Origin: Streptomyces cacaoi
Lineage (GTDB): Bacteria; Actinomycetota; Actinomycetes; Streptomycetales; Streptomycetaceae
Length of the DNA: 36,168 bases
Assembly (NCBI RefSeq): GCF_006539165.1
Contig: NZ_BJMM01000057.1
Location: 1 to 36,168, forward strand
Direction: 5' to 3'
Below the pieces are notes generated by a model. That model searched no databases, was not told where the DNA came from, and saw nothing but the letters and a program-made list of their open reading frames with translations. How positions within the stretch are numbered: the stretch's first letter is position 1; every line of letters starts with the position of its first letter. Position numbers and translations under genes: made by a program. Of the stretch, positions 29,323 to 36,168 are shown in pieces.

Positions 29323-29835
29323 CTACGACCGGGACGGCGGCCGGGGGGCGCTGCCATGTTCCCCGGATGCGTCGCGGTCCCGTGCTTCCGCCGTCACCGC
29401 CGTCGCCGTCTCCACCACCGCACGGACGGTCTTGCCCGGTCCCGTGCGCGGCACCACCTCCCAGTGCGTGGCCAGCGCGTCCACCAGCAGCAGGCCCCTG
29501 CCGCCCTCCGCGTCACCCTGCGACGGCGTACACACGGGCGGAGCCGGATGGGTGTCGGACACCTCCACGCACACCGGACCGCCCGCCCGGCTGCACCACA
29601 GCCGTACCTCGAAGTCCCGGCCCGGCACCCGTCCGTGCAGGGCGGCGTTCGCGCTCAGCTCGGCGACGATCAGCGTCACCGCGTCCGAGAGCGGGCTCCC
29701 TTCGGGGACGCCCCACGTGCGCAGTCGGTGTGCCGCCGCTCTGCGGGCCAGCCGGGCGCCGCGCCGGGACGCGGAGAAGCGCCGGGTGAACAGGAGGTCG
29801 TCGTCCGTGCATTGCTGCTGTGGTGCGCTGTGCAT
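29323..29835 (-). CDS. ATP-binding anti-sigma-factor-like protein (HATPase_c_2)
   Basis: A 170-residue GHKL-type ATPase domain like SpoIIAB/RsbW. The N box is AELSANAALHG (N63), the G1 box is VSDTHPAPP (D94), and the G2 region is GGRGLLLVDALA (about 111-121). In Streptomyces these small proteins are often encoded beside WhiJ-like XRE and DUF397 genes, as here. The ATG at 29835 follows GGAAAGG by 8 nt. The gene is divergent from the XRE gene, 154 nt apart. It may control a partner by phosphorylation or binding; the partner is not identifiable. Confidence 0.88.
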   Translation of the reverse strand: MHSAPQQQCTDDDLLFTRRFSASRRGARLARRAAAHRLRTWGVPEGSPLSDAVTLIVAELSANAALHGRVPGRDFEVRLWCSRAGGPVCVEVSDTHPAPPVCTPSQGDAEGGRGLLLVDALATHWEVVPRTGPGKTVRAVVETATAVTAEARDRDASGEHGSAPRPPSRS

Positions 29836-29989
29836 GCCCGGCAGCCTTTCCGTGCCGCCTCTACCACGGACAGACCCCGCGCCGGTACAGAACGCGTTGT
29901 ACTGGTCGCTCCGCTGGACCGGACTGATCACCGTCTGTGACGATCGCCAGGTCGGGTGGGGACGGAACACAGCACGGAAGGCATCGACG

Positions 29990-30835
29990 ATGACGTCGGA
30001 CCAGGAACCCAACTGCGGCGCGGAGAACGAGACCTCTGACGGCCTGAAGACCTACGGCGCCGTCCTCCAGGCTCTGCGCGACGACGCGAACCTCACGCAG
30101 GAGGAGTTCGCGCCGCTCGTCCAGTACTCGGTGCACTACATCGCCAAGATTGAACAGGGCAAGCGGTTTCCCCCGCGGGACCTGCCCCAGCGCCTGGAGC
30201 CGGTGCTGGGCAGGCTGGCAGCGAAGGTGCTCAAGGCCGCCGCCCGAAGCCTCAATCGCAAGCGGGGGCTTGCTGCGTGGTTCCAACAGTGGGCCGCACT
30301 CGAAGAGGAAGCCCTCAGCTTGTACGCCTATGAGTGCCGGGCCATTCCGGGGCTGTTGCAGCCGGAGTCGTATGTCCGGGCCCTGTGCGAACGACAGTTG
30401 CCGCCGTACTCCCCGCAGCAGATCGACGAGAGGGTTGCGGCTCGGCTGGAGCGGCAGGGCGTGCTTGCGGAGCGGCCGCATTGCGCCTTCAGTTTTGTCA
30501 TCGAGGAGTCGCTGCTGTTGCGGCATCTCGGCGGAACCGGCGTCACCCGCCAGATCATCGACCACTTGCTGGAGGTGGGCCGCCGGAACAACGTCGATAT
30601 CCAGGTCATGCCGCTCCGGCAGGAGGACCATGCGGGCAGCGATGGGCAGCTGTATCTCGCAGGTGTGCGGGAAAACCGGTGGTTCGGCTACACCGAGGGG
30701 CACCGGTCGAGCAGTCTCATCACGGAGCCCGGCGAGGTCAGCACTCTCCTCCAGCGCTACAGCAGGCTTCGTTCCCAGGCCTTGGACTCACGAGCTACCG
30801 TGAGTCTGCTGGAACGGATGCGAGGAGCACTATGA
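29990..30835 (+). CDS. XRE-family regulator with DUF5753 domain (WhiJ-like)
   Basis: A 281-residue regulator. The HTH is about residues 22-62 (LRDDANLTQEEFAPLVQYSVHYIAKIEQGKRFP in two parts, with LTQEEFAPLV as first helix). DUF5753 covers about 95-275, with LYAYECRAIPGLLQPESYVRAL and the late RQEDHAGSDGQLYLAG. Proteins of this type (WhiJ and relatives) affect development and antibiotic production. The ATG at 29990 follows GGAAGG by 8 nt. The stop overlaps the start of the DUF397 gene (ATGA), the standard pairing. Confidence 0.93.
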   Translation: MTSDQEPNCGAENETSDGLKTYGAVLQALRDDANLTQEEFAPLVQYSVHYIAKIEQGKRFPPRDLPQRLEPVLGRLAAKVLKAAARSLNRKRGLAAWFQQWAALEEEALSLYAYECRAIPGLLQPESYVRALCERQLPPYSPQQIDERVAARLERQGVLAERPHCAFSFVIEESLLLRHLGGTGVTRQIIDHLLEVGRRNNVDIQVMPLRQEDHAGSDGQLYLAGVRENRWFGYTEGHRSSSLITEPGEVSTLLQRYSRLRSQALDSRATVSLLERMRGAL

Positions 30836-31023
30836 CGACCACAGGGATGACCTGGTTCAAGAGCACCTACAGTGGTGGTGACGGCGACAACTGCGTCGAG
30901 GTCGCCATGGCTCCCTCCGCGGTGCGGGTGCGGGACTCCAAGGACGTCGGGCAGGCGGCGTTGAGCGTGTCGTCCGCCGCGTGGGCGCGGTTCGTACGGC
31001 ACACGGCCCGCCGGAGCCGCTGA
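30832..31023 (+). CDS. DUF397 small protein, partner of the XRE/DUF5753 regulator
   Basis: A 63-residue DUF397 protein. It has the usual order WFKSTYSGGDGDNCVEVA, then VRVRDSK and a terminal AWARFVRHTARR. Start overlaps the preceding stop by ATGA, with GAGGAG upstream, so it is coupled. DUF397 proteins are thought to act as antagonists or partners of the adjacent XRE protein. Confidence 0.93.
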   Translation: MTTTGMTWFKSTYSGGDGDNCVEVAMAPSAVRVRDSKDVGQAALSVSSAAWARFVRHTARRSR

Positions 31024-31040
31024 CAGCGAACGGAACTCCC

Positions 31041-31075
31041 GGGCCCCTCGGCGTGCACGAGCCGCCGAGGGGCCC
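31041..31075 (+). terminator. Terminator of the XRE-DUF397 operon
   Basis: A 13-bp perfect stem, GGGCCCCTCGGCG (31041-31053) and CGCCGAGGGGCCC (31063-31075), with a 9-nt loop, followed by TTTCG. It begins 17 nt after the DUF397 stop. Confidence 0.85.
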
Positions 31076-31267
31076 TTTCGCGTCGATCTCACGTCGACAC
31101 CCGCCGCGGCGCAGGTGATCCGGCGCGCCCCACGAGCCACCGGGCGTCGTCCCGCGGCTCTCGGACCCCCGACACGGACGGACGCACCGGGCCGAAATCG
31201 GCCGCGCGGGACGGACGTTGCCCTTTTCCGCCGCCGTCGGACCGGCGAACGTCGAGGAGACGGAACC

Positions 31268-32374
31268 TTGCCGGTGGTGGGGGGTGCGGTGGCTGTTCCG
31301 GTGTATGTGCCCGTCTGGCCCGCGCGGCAGCACACGACCAAGGCGTACGCGGCTCTGGAGCCGGAGGTGAGAGTCGGCACGGTGCCGCTGTGGAACCTTC
31401 CGAAGACCACGGATCTGCTCCCGGACGCGTGGGCCGCGATGTACCGCCGACTGGTCAGCAAGGTCCACGCCGTGCACGAGGACAGCCCCGGTTGGATCGA
31501 CGCGCCGTTCATCGCGTACGACCAGATCCGCACCGTCGCCAAGGCGATCGACGACCACTGCTCGCGGGACCTGCTGCGTCCCGTCACCGGGCCGGAGCGT
31601 CACCCGCGCCAACAGGCGTTCGCCGTCGGCACGGCACGGAAGCACCGCTGCGGGCTGGGCATCCGTGTGACGGTGCCGGACACCTGGGACGAGCGTGCGG
31701 ACGGCGTGGTCGACGGCGTCGTCTCGCTGCTGCGGAGGCTCCGCAGGACGGCAGCCGCCGATCTGCTGCTGGACATGGCCGGTGTGCCGGGCGACCGGCC
31801 CGACGCGGGCGAGGAGGCCCGCCGCGCGCTGGCCGCACTGCTGCCGCTGGCGTCGTGGCGGACAACTGCCGTACTGGGAGGGGGATTTCCCCGTCTCAAG
31901 GCCGAGATGCTGGCCTCGGGCACGTACGTGGCCCCGCGCCCGGACTGGACGATGTGGCACACGGTCCGCTCCGGAAACGGCCGCGGACCCGGGCCGCTCG
32001 GCTACGGGGACTACGGCGTCCAGCCCGTCTCCGCCCTGGAGCGCAGGCCGGGCACCGACCGGGACAGCGGCCGGTCCAAGGGCCCGTACTGGGGCGCGCT
32101 GTGCTACACGACCGAGCACACCTTCGTGGCGAGCAGGATGCTGACCCGCGGTTCCGGCAACCGGGTCGCGCTCAACCGGGCGTCGGCCCGGCGCATCGTC
32201 GGCCTGCCGGGCTTCCGACGGGCGGGGGCGGCAGCGGCCGAACGCTGGTACCTGTGCTGCGCCGGCGGCCCCGACACCTCCGGCAAGGGCACGGGCACGC
32301 CTGAGAAATGGCTGTGGGCAGGGAATGTGCAGCACGCGACGTTCGTCGTCCGGAGTCTGGGAGGAGCGCGGTGA
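31268..32374 (+). CDS. 'Beta family' protein (Beta_protein-like)
   Basis: About 368 residues. The N-terminus VYVPVWPARQHTTKAYAALEPEVRVGTVPLWNLP (VPVWPARQ and VRVGTVPLWNLP are the key parts) matches the opening of the poorly known 'beta family' proteins, named after a phage product. The end includes RWYLCCAGGP and a trailing WLWAGNVQHATFVVRSL. The TTG at 31268 is chosen because GGAG lies 8 nt before it; the longer frame from 31115 is an arginine-rich shadow. The stop overlaps the next gene by GTGA. In actinobacteria this family is often next to XRE/DUF397 genes; the role is unknown. Confidence 0.78.
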   Translation: MPVVGGAVAVPVYVPVWPARQHTTKAYAALEPEVRVGTVPLWNLPKTTDLLPDAWAAMYRRLVSKVHAVHEDSPGWIDAPFIAYDQIRTVAKAIDDHCSRDLLRPVTGPERHPRQQAFAVGTARKHRCGLGIRVTVPDTWDERADGVVDGVVSLLRRLRRTAAADLLLDMAGVPGDRPDAGEEARRALAALLPLASWRTTAVLGGGFPRLKAEMLASGTYVAPRPDWTMWHTVRSGNGRGPGPLGYGDYGVQPVSALERRPGTDRDSGRSKGPYWGALCYTTEHTFVASRMLTRGSGNRVALNRASARRIVGLPGFRRAGAAAAERWYLCCAGGPDTSGKGTGTPEKWLWAGNVQHATFVVRSLGGAR

Positions 32375-32595
32375 GCAGCGGACCTGTGTGGCGCAAGAGC
32401 AGTTTCAGCGGGAGCGAGGGCGACAACTGTGTCGAGGTCGCCGTCCGTCCCGGGGTGGTCCGGGTGCGGGACACGAAGGACACGAAGGGCACGAAGGACA
32501 CGGAGGACGCGAAGGATGGAGCCGTTCCGGGTGTGAAGGTTTCGCCCGGGGCGTGGGCGGTGTTCACCCGGTACGTGGGGGGACGGGAACGCTGA
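32371..32595 (+). CDS. DUF397 protein with an internal acidic/lysine repeat
   Basis: A 74-residue DUF397 protein starting at GTG 32371, overlapping the preceding stop, with GGAGGAG 5 nt upstream. WRKSSFSGSEGDNCVEVAV and WAVFTRYV are the family parts. Between VRVRDTK and VKVSPGAW it has an extra run, DTKDTKGTKDTEDAKD, coded by a 9-bp tandem repeat (about 32470-32517, unit GACACGAAG). This inserts about 15 residues into the loop that is short in the sister protein at 30832. Confidence 0.88.
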   Translation: MSSGPVWRKSSFSGSEGDNCVEVAVRPGVVRVRDTKDTKGTKDTEDAKDGAVPGVKVSPGAWAVFTRYVGGRER

Positions 32596-32726
32596 CGGGG
32601 AGCCGGGGATTCCCTGCTCCCGGCAGGCGAGGAGACCGTCAACTCCCGCGCGTGGATGGCCCGTTCGGGTGCGGTCGGCGGACGGCTGTTCCTCTCGGAC
32701 GGCGTGTGCGCGGGTAACTTGGGTGC

Positions 32727-34694
32727 GTGAGCGGAAGCGGAGAAGCGCGGATCGTCGCGGAGCGGTACCTGCTGCTGGAGCGGCTCGGCAGGGGCGGGAT
32801 GGGGACCGTCTGGCGTGCGACCGACCAGGTGCTGGGGCGGACCGTCGCCGTGAAGGAGGTGCACCTCGGGGGAGGGGGAGAGGGCGTCGCCACCCAGGTG
32901 CAGCGGGCGCACCGGGAGGCGCGGGCCATCGCCGGGCTGTCCCATCCCGGCGTGATCAACATCTACGACCTGGTGGCGGACGACAGCGGTCTGTGGCTGG
33001 TCATGGAGCTGGTGGACGGACCGTCGCTGGCGGACCACGTGGCGCGCGACGGGGTGCTTGCGCCGTCCACGGTCGCCGGGATCGGGCGGCAACTCCTCGC
33101 CGCTCTGGAGGCCGTGCACGCGACGGGCGCGCTGCACCGGGACATCAAGCCGGGGAACGTGCTGCTGCGCCGGGACGGCCGGGTGGTGCTGTGCGACTTC
33201 GGTATCGCGGCGCTGGCGGGCACCGCGCCGCTCACCACGGACGGCGGTGTGGTGGGCTCGCTGGAGTACATCGCTCCGGAGCGGCTGAGGGGGCAGCCCG
33301 CCGGTCCGGCCAGCGATCTGTTCTCGCTGGGCTGCACGCTGTGCGCGCTGCTGTCCGGCAGTTCGCCGTTCGCGCGCCCGGAGGCCGCCGCCGTGCTGCA
33401 CGCCGTGGCCTACGAGGAAGCCGTCCTCCCCGCGGCCGCCGGGCCGTTGGGGCCGGTACTGGCGGCGCTGCTGTCCAAGGATCCGGCGGCGCGGCCGTCG
33501 GTCGCCGAGACCGTGCGGATGCTGGAGTCCGGGCCGACGGTGCCCGCGGTGCCCGCGGTGCCCGCGCGGGACGCTGCGGGGCCGGGGGGTGCCGCGGGCG
33601 GGGCCGGTGCCGCGGGTGGCCCTTCCGGTGCGGGTGCCCCGGGCCGTTCGGAGGGCTCGGACGTCCGGGAGCCGGATGTCCAGGGGCCGGGTGTCCAGGC
33701 TCCGGGCGGGCGGGCTCCTGGCGTCCGGGGTGATGCGGGCGCGCCGGGTGGGCCGGGTGCGCCGGGCGTCGCGGGCGGCAAATCGTCCCGGCGCCGGCGT
33801 CGGCCGGTGCTGCTGGCAGCCGCCGCGCTGCTGGCCGTCGGCGCCGTCACGGCCGGGCTGCTGGCGAGCCGTGCCACGAGCGGTGCGGGGGAGGACGGAG
33901 GCACAGGTGCGGCTCCGTCGGGGCGGCCTTCGGCCGGGCAGGGCGGTCCCGGCCCGGGCCGGAATCCCTCGACGGACGGGGGAGATCCGGCGGCGGCCTC
34001 GCTGCACCGTGTCGACGCGGCGATGCCGGTGCCCGGCGCCGGGAACCCCCGGGCGCCGGGCCGCTACTGGCTGTTCGGCGGGACGAGCTATCTACGGGCC
34101 CGTATCGCACCGTCGGCGGACGTCGTGCGCGAGCGGCTGACGGTCCTCAAGCCGCTGGACAGCTGGCGCGCCAGCATCGGGAAGCTGCCCGCCTTCCGGG
34201 ACGGCATCGACGCCGTGCTGCGCGTTCCGGGGCACCGGACCGAGTACTGGGTGTTCGCGGGGGCGCGGTACCTCCGGCTCCGGGTCGCCGACAACGGTGC
34301 GTACGACGACACGCTGGTGGTCGGCCCGGCACCGATCAGCGACTGGGACGGTGCTTTCGAGGGACTGCCGGGCGAGGGCATCGACGCCGTGATGCCGGTG
34401 CCGGACGACCCGGAACAGGTCTGGGTGTTCTCCGGCGACCGGTACGTCCGGACGCGGCTCGACGGTGAACAGCCGGGCGGGAAGGTCGAAGTGGGCCCCT
34501 CGCGCGTCGACAGCTGGAAGAACACGTTCGGCAGGGTGCCGGGCTTCCGGACGGGCATCGACGAGGCGATGCCCGTCCCGGGGAAGCCGAACCAGTTCTG
34601 GGTGTTCGCGGGCTCGCGGTACATGAGGATCGGCGTGACCGACGGCGAGTACGCGGACACCCTGCTCCAGGGGCCCCGGCCGCTGGACATCTGA
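32727..34694 (+). CDS. Membrane Ser/Thr protein kinase with four extracellular hemopexin-like repeats
   Basis: A 655-residue PknB-type kinase. The kinase domain (about 14-270) is complete: G-loop GRGGMG (21-26), K43 in VAVKEV, HRDIKPGNVLL (137-147), DFG (157-159) and a YIAPE motif (181-185). A disordered Gly/Pro/Ala-rich stretch (about 270-352) precedes one membrane helix (about 360-380). The outside part (about 428-655) holds four repeats, each starting (V/I)D(A/E)xMPVP, with YWLF/YWVF/VWVF/FWVF-xG-xxYxR, the hemopexin blade pattern; together they should form a four-blade propeller. The GTG at 32727 is 7 nt after a -10-like TAACTT (32714-32719), so it may be leaderless. Propellers of this kind bind ligands such as haem, metal or matrix in other proteins. 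Confidence 0.88.
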   Translation: MSGSGEARIVAERYLLLERLGRGGMGTVWRATDQVLGRTVAVKEVHLGGGGEGVATQVQRAHREARAIAGLSHPGVINIYDLVADDSGLWLVMELVDGPSLADHVARDGVLAPSTVAGIGRQLLAALEAVHATGALHRDIKPGNVLLRRDGRVVLCDFGIAALAGTAPLTTDGGVVGSLEYIAPERLRGQPAGPASDLFSLGCTLCALLSGSSPFARPEAAAVLHAVAYEEAVLPAAAGPLGPVLAALLSKDPAARPSVAETVRMLESGPTVPAVPAVPARDAAGPGGAAGGAGAAGGPSGAGAPGRSEGSDVREPDVQGPGVQAPGGRAPGVRGDAGAPGGPGAPGVAGGKSSRRRRRPVLLAAAALLAVGAVTAGLLASRATSGAGEDGGTGAAPSGRPSAGQGGPGPGRNPSTDGGDPAAASLHRVDAAMPVPGAGNPRAPGRYWLFGGTSYLRARIAPSADVVRERLTVLKPLDSWRASIGKLPAFRDGIDAVLRVPGHRTEYWVFAGARYLRLRVADNGAYDDTLVVGPAPISDWDGAFEGLPGEGIDAVMPVPDDPEQVWVFSGDRYVRTRLDGEQPGGKVEVGPSRVDSWKNTFGRVPGFRTGIDEAMPVPGKPNQFWVFAGSRYMRIGVTDGEYADTLLQGPRPLDI

Positions 34695-34736
34695 GCCGGG
34701 AGCCGTCCTTCCGCGCCCGGCCACGCCGCCGGAGGG

Positions 34737-35651
34737 TCACCCCTGCCGCGCGGCCCGGTCGCCCCGGGCCTCCAGCGCCGGCAGGAACACCTCGGCGAGG
34801 AAGACGGCCGGCGAGGTGGGCGTCGTACCGGCCGCGGTGCGGGGCTCGACCATGCGCAGCCGGCCGGAGTTCACGGCCTCGGGCACCTCGGTCATCATGG
34901 CGGCCACGTTCGGGGCGACACCGGCCACCAGCAGTCCCGCGTGGAACTCCGCGAGCCCGCACTGCTCGTAGCGGACGGGTTCGCCCAGCGCGTCCCCGAC
35001 GGCCCGGGCCATCCCGGACATGGTGACGTCCTCGGGGCCCCGCAGCTCCCGGACCCGCACCCCGTCCCAGCCCTGGACGAGCGCCGCCGCCGCGGCCTCG
35101 CCCACGTCTCCCGTGGTGATCAGCGGCAGCGGCACATCCGGGGAGAAGGGCGCGGTGATGCGGCGGTCGGTGCGGACGGAGTCGGCGTGGTCGAGCAGGT
35201 TCTCCATGAACCAGCCCGGCCGCAGCGACAGGACCCGGGCCCGGGGCAGGGCCGAGAGCCGCTGCTCGAAGCGGTGCAGTCCGGCGACGGGGCCGGTTCC
35301 GGCGGGATGCTGTGCGCCCCAGCTGCTCAGCGCGACGACGCGGGGCACCCCGGACAGGGCGAGCGCCTCGGTGAGCGCGGCGGAAGCGGTGTCCTGGAAC
35401 CCGGCGAAATCCGGGTGATCGGGGAGGTAGTTGGGCTGGAGGGCGACATAGGCGGCGTCGGCGCCGTCCAGCGCGGCGGCCATGGCCCCGGCGTCGGACT
35501 GGTCGGCCTCGCGGACCTCGGCGCCCCGCTCCGCCAGGTCGGCGAGGCGGTGCGCGGACCGTCCGACGACGCGGACGGGGTGCCCGGCGGCCAGCAGACG
35601 CAGCGCGGCGGCGCGCCCGGTGCGGCCACCGGCTCCGGTGATGACGTACAT
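34737..35651 (-). CDS. NmrA-like NAD(P)-binding protein
   Basis: A 304-residue atypical short-chain dehydrogenase of the NmrA/quinone-reductase type. The nucleotide-binding motif is GAGGRTGRAA (about 6-15). PRVVALSSWG (about 103-112) and LRPGWFMENLL (about 148-158) are typical of the family. There is no YxxxK catalytic pair at the usual place, as in redox sensors of this class. ATG 35651 follows an AGAGAAGAAG stretch. It is divergent in function but codirectional with the MmyB-like regulator gene to the right, 204 nt away. Confidence 0.87.
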   Translation of the reverse strand: MYVITGAGGRTGRAAALRLLAAGHPVRVVGRSAHRLADLAERGAEVREADQSDAGAMAAALDGADAAYVALQPNYLPDHPDFAGFQDTASAALTEALALSGVPRVVALSSWGAQHPAGTGPVAGLHRFEQRLSALPRARVLSLRPGWFMENLLDHADSVRTDRRITAPFSPDVPLPLITTGDVGEAAAAALVQGWDGVRVRELRGPEDVTMSGMARAVGDALGEPVRYEQCGLAEFHAGLLVAGVAPNVAAMMTEVPEAVNSGRLRMVEPRTAAGTTPTSPAVFLAEVFLPALEARGDRAARQG

Positions 35652-35792
35652 GTGCTTCTTCTCTCTTTCCTCTTCCGGCTTTCGGCTTCCGGCTCCCGGT
35701 CGTTCCTCCGCCGGGGATATACGGACATGTGCGGTGATTTCCGGCGTCCTCCGGGCCGCCGGTCACCGGGGCGGGGTGTCCGTCGGGCTACG

Positions 35793-35835
35793 GGTTCCGT
35801 GGACTCACGGGTTCCGTGGACTCAGGGGTTCCGTC
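35793..35835. repeat. Short direct repeat (CGGGTTCCGTGGACTCA)
   Basis: The 17-bp unit occurs twice in tandem, followed by a partial copy (GGGGTTCCGTCGAG). It lies just 3' of the MmyB-like gene and has no clear function. Confidence 0.7.
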
Positions 35836-35855
35836 GAGGCCGGGGGCTCGTCGGG

Positions 35856-36168
35856 TCAGGGACGCCGCTCGCGGAGGGCCTCGTCCTGCGCCGGGGCGGT
35901 GAGCGTCGTCAGATCGCGGAGGCGTACCAGCGCCTGCGCGGTGGGTGCGTCGGACGGGTGGTAGGCCCAGATCCGGTGGCCGGCCCCGGCAGGCAGCTCC
36001 AGCACGTGCTGGTCGAAGACGACGTGGCCCACCATCGGATGCCGGAACCGCTTGCGGTCCACCGTCTTCTCGTACACCCGGTGCGCGGCCCACGCCTCGG
36101 CGAACTCGTCGCTGTACAGGGCGAGTTCGCCGACGAGCCGCTCCAGCCGCGCGGACGGGCGGGCGCCC
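35856..36168 (-). CDS. MmyB-like XRE regulator, C-terminal part (5' end outside window)
   Basis: 104 codons of a leftward gene that enters from the right edge. The visible part matches the MmyB-like ligand-binding domain: ELALYSDEFAEAWAAHRVYEKT, then KRFRHPMVGHVVFDQHVLEL, and LVRLRDLTTL near the end. The missing N-terminus should hold an XRE HTH. Such regulators usually control a neighbouring oxidoreductase gene; the NmrA-like gene at 34737 is the natural target. A complete frame starting at 36077 is an internal start only. Confidence 0.85.
   Translation of the reverse strand, partial: GARPSARLERLVGELALYSDEFAEAWAAHRVYEKTVDRKRFRHPMVGHVVFDQHVLELPAGAGHRIWAYHPSDAPTAQALVRLRDLTTLTAPAQDEALRERRP

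Overview
The window is very GC-rich (roughly 70% or more in most parts). It carries typical Streptomyces-type gene families: WhiJ-like XRE/DUF5753 regulators with DUF397 partners, a WXG100-like secretion-type locus, a FadR-type GntR regulator, many GTG and TTG starts, and possible leaderless promoters. The most likely source is a Streptomyces or a close relative. I saw no tRNA, rRNA, CRISPR array, transposase or integrase.

Layout. 1-2937: the 5' part of aceE (pyruvate dehydrogenase E1, leftward), a FadR-type GntR regulator and a divergent lipA (lipoyl synthase). Two sites sharing 16 identical bases with a TGATCGATCA core lie before aceE and inside the lipA promoter, so this looks like a small pyruvate dehydrogenase/lipoate regulon. 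2950-3732: an AadA-like aminoglycoside nucleotidyltransferase. 3960-9230: a rightward five-gene set with a PycTM-like three-helix membrane protein, a Crp-type cyclic-nucleotide-binding regulator, a class III nucleotidyl cyclase, a large protein with a degenerate P-loop, and a small coupled protein. I read this as a Pycsar-like cyclic-nucleotide signalling or anti-phage system with unusual extra parts; it is the best candidate for an undescribed system.

9467-17710: a leftward cluster holding homologues of all eight members of the E. coli yhfSTUVWXYZ operon (order here Z-Y-U-T-V-S-X-W), a pathway whose chemistry is, to my knowledge, unsolved. 17711-18150 is non-coding and carries two short tandem repeat families. 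18151-23409: a WXG100-like locus whose promoter, start codon and first codons are duplicated about 1.44 kb apart. Each copy heads a small hydrophilic ORF and, further down, a membrane-anchored protein.

23766-28297: a small four-helix membrane protein, a DUF2306 membrane protein divergent from a TetR regulator across a perfect 8-bp repeat tract, an alpha/beta hydrolase, and a secreted NPP1-like (NLP) protein. 28447-32595: an HTH/Clp-N protein behind a nearly perfect 18-bp-arm inverted repeat, then a WhiJ-type trio (ATP-binding anti-sigma-like protein, XRE/DUF5753, DUF397), then a 'beta family' protein coupled to a second DUF397 protein. 32727-36168: a Ser/Thr kinase with four outside hemopexin-like repeats, an NmrA-like NAD(P)-binding protein, and the C-terminal end of an MmyB-like regulator cut by the window edge.
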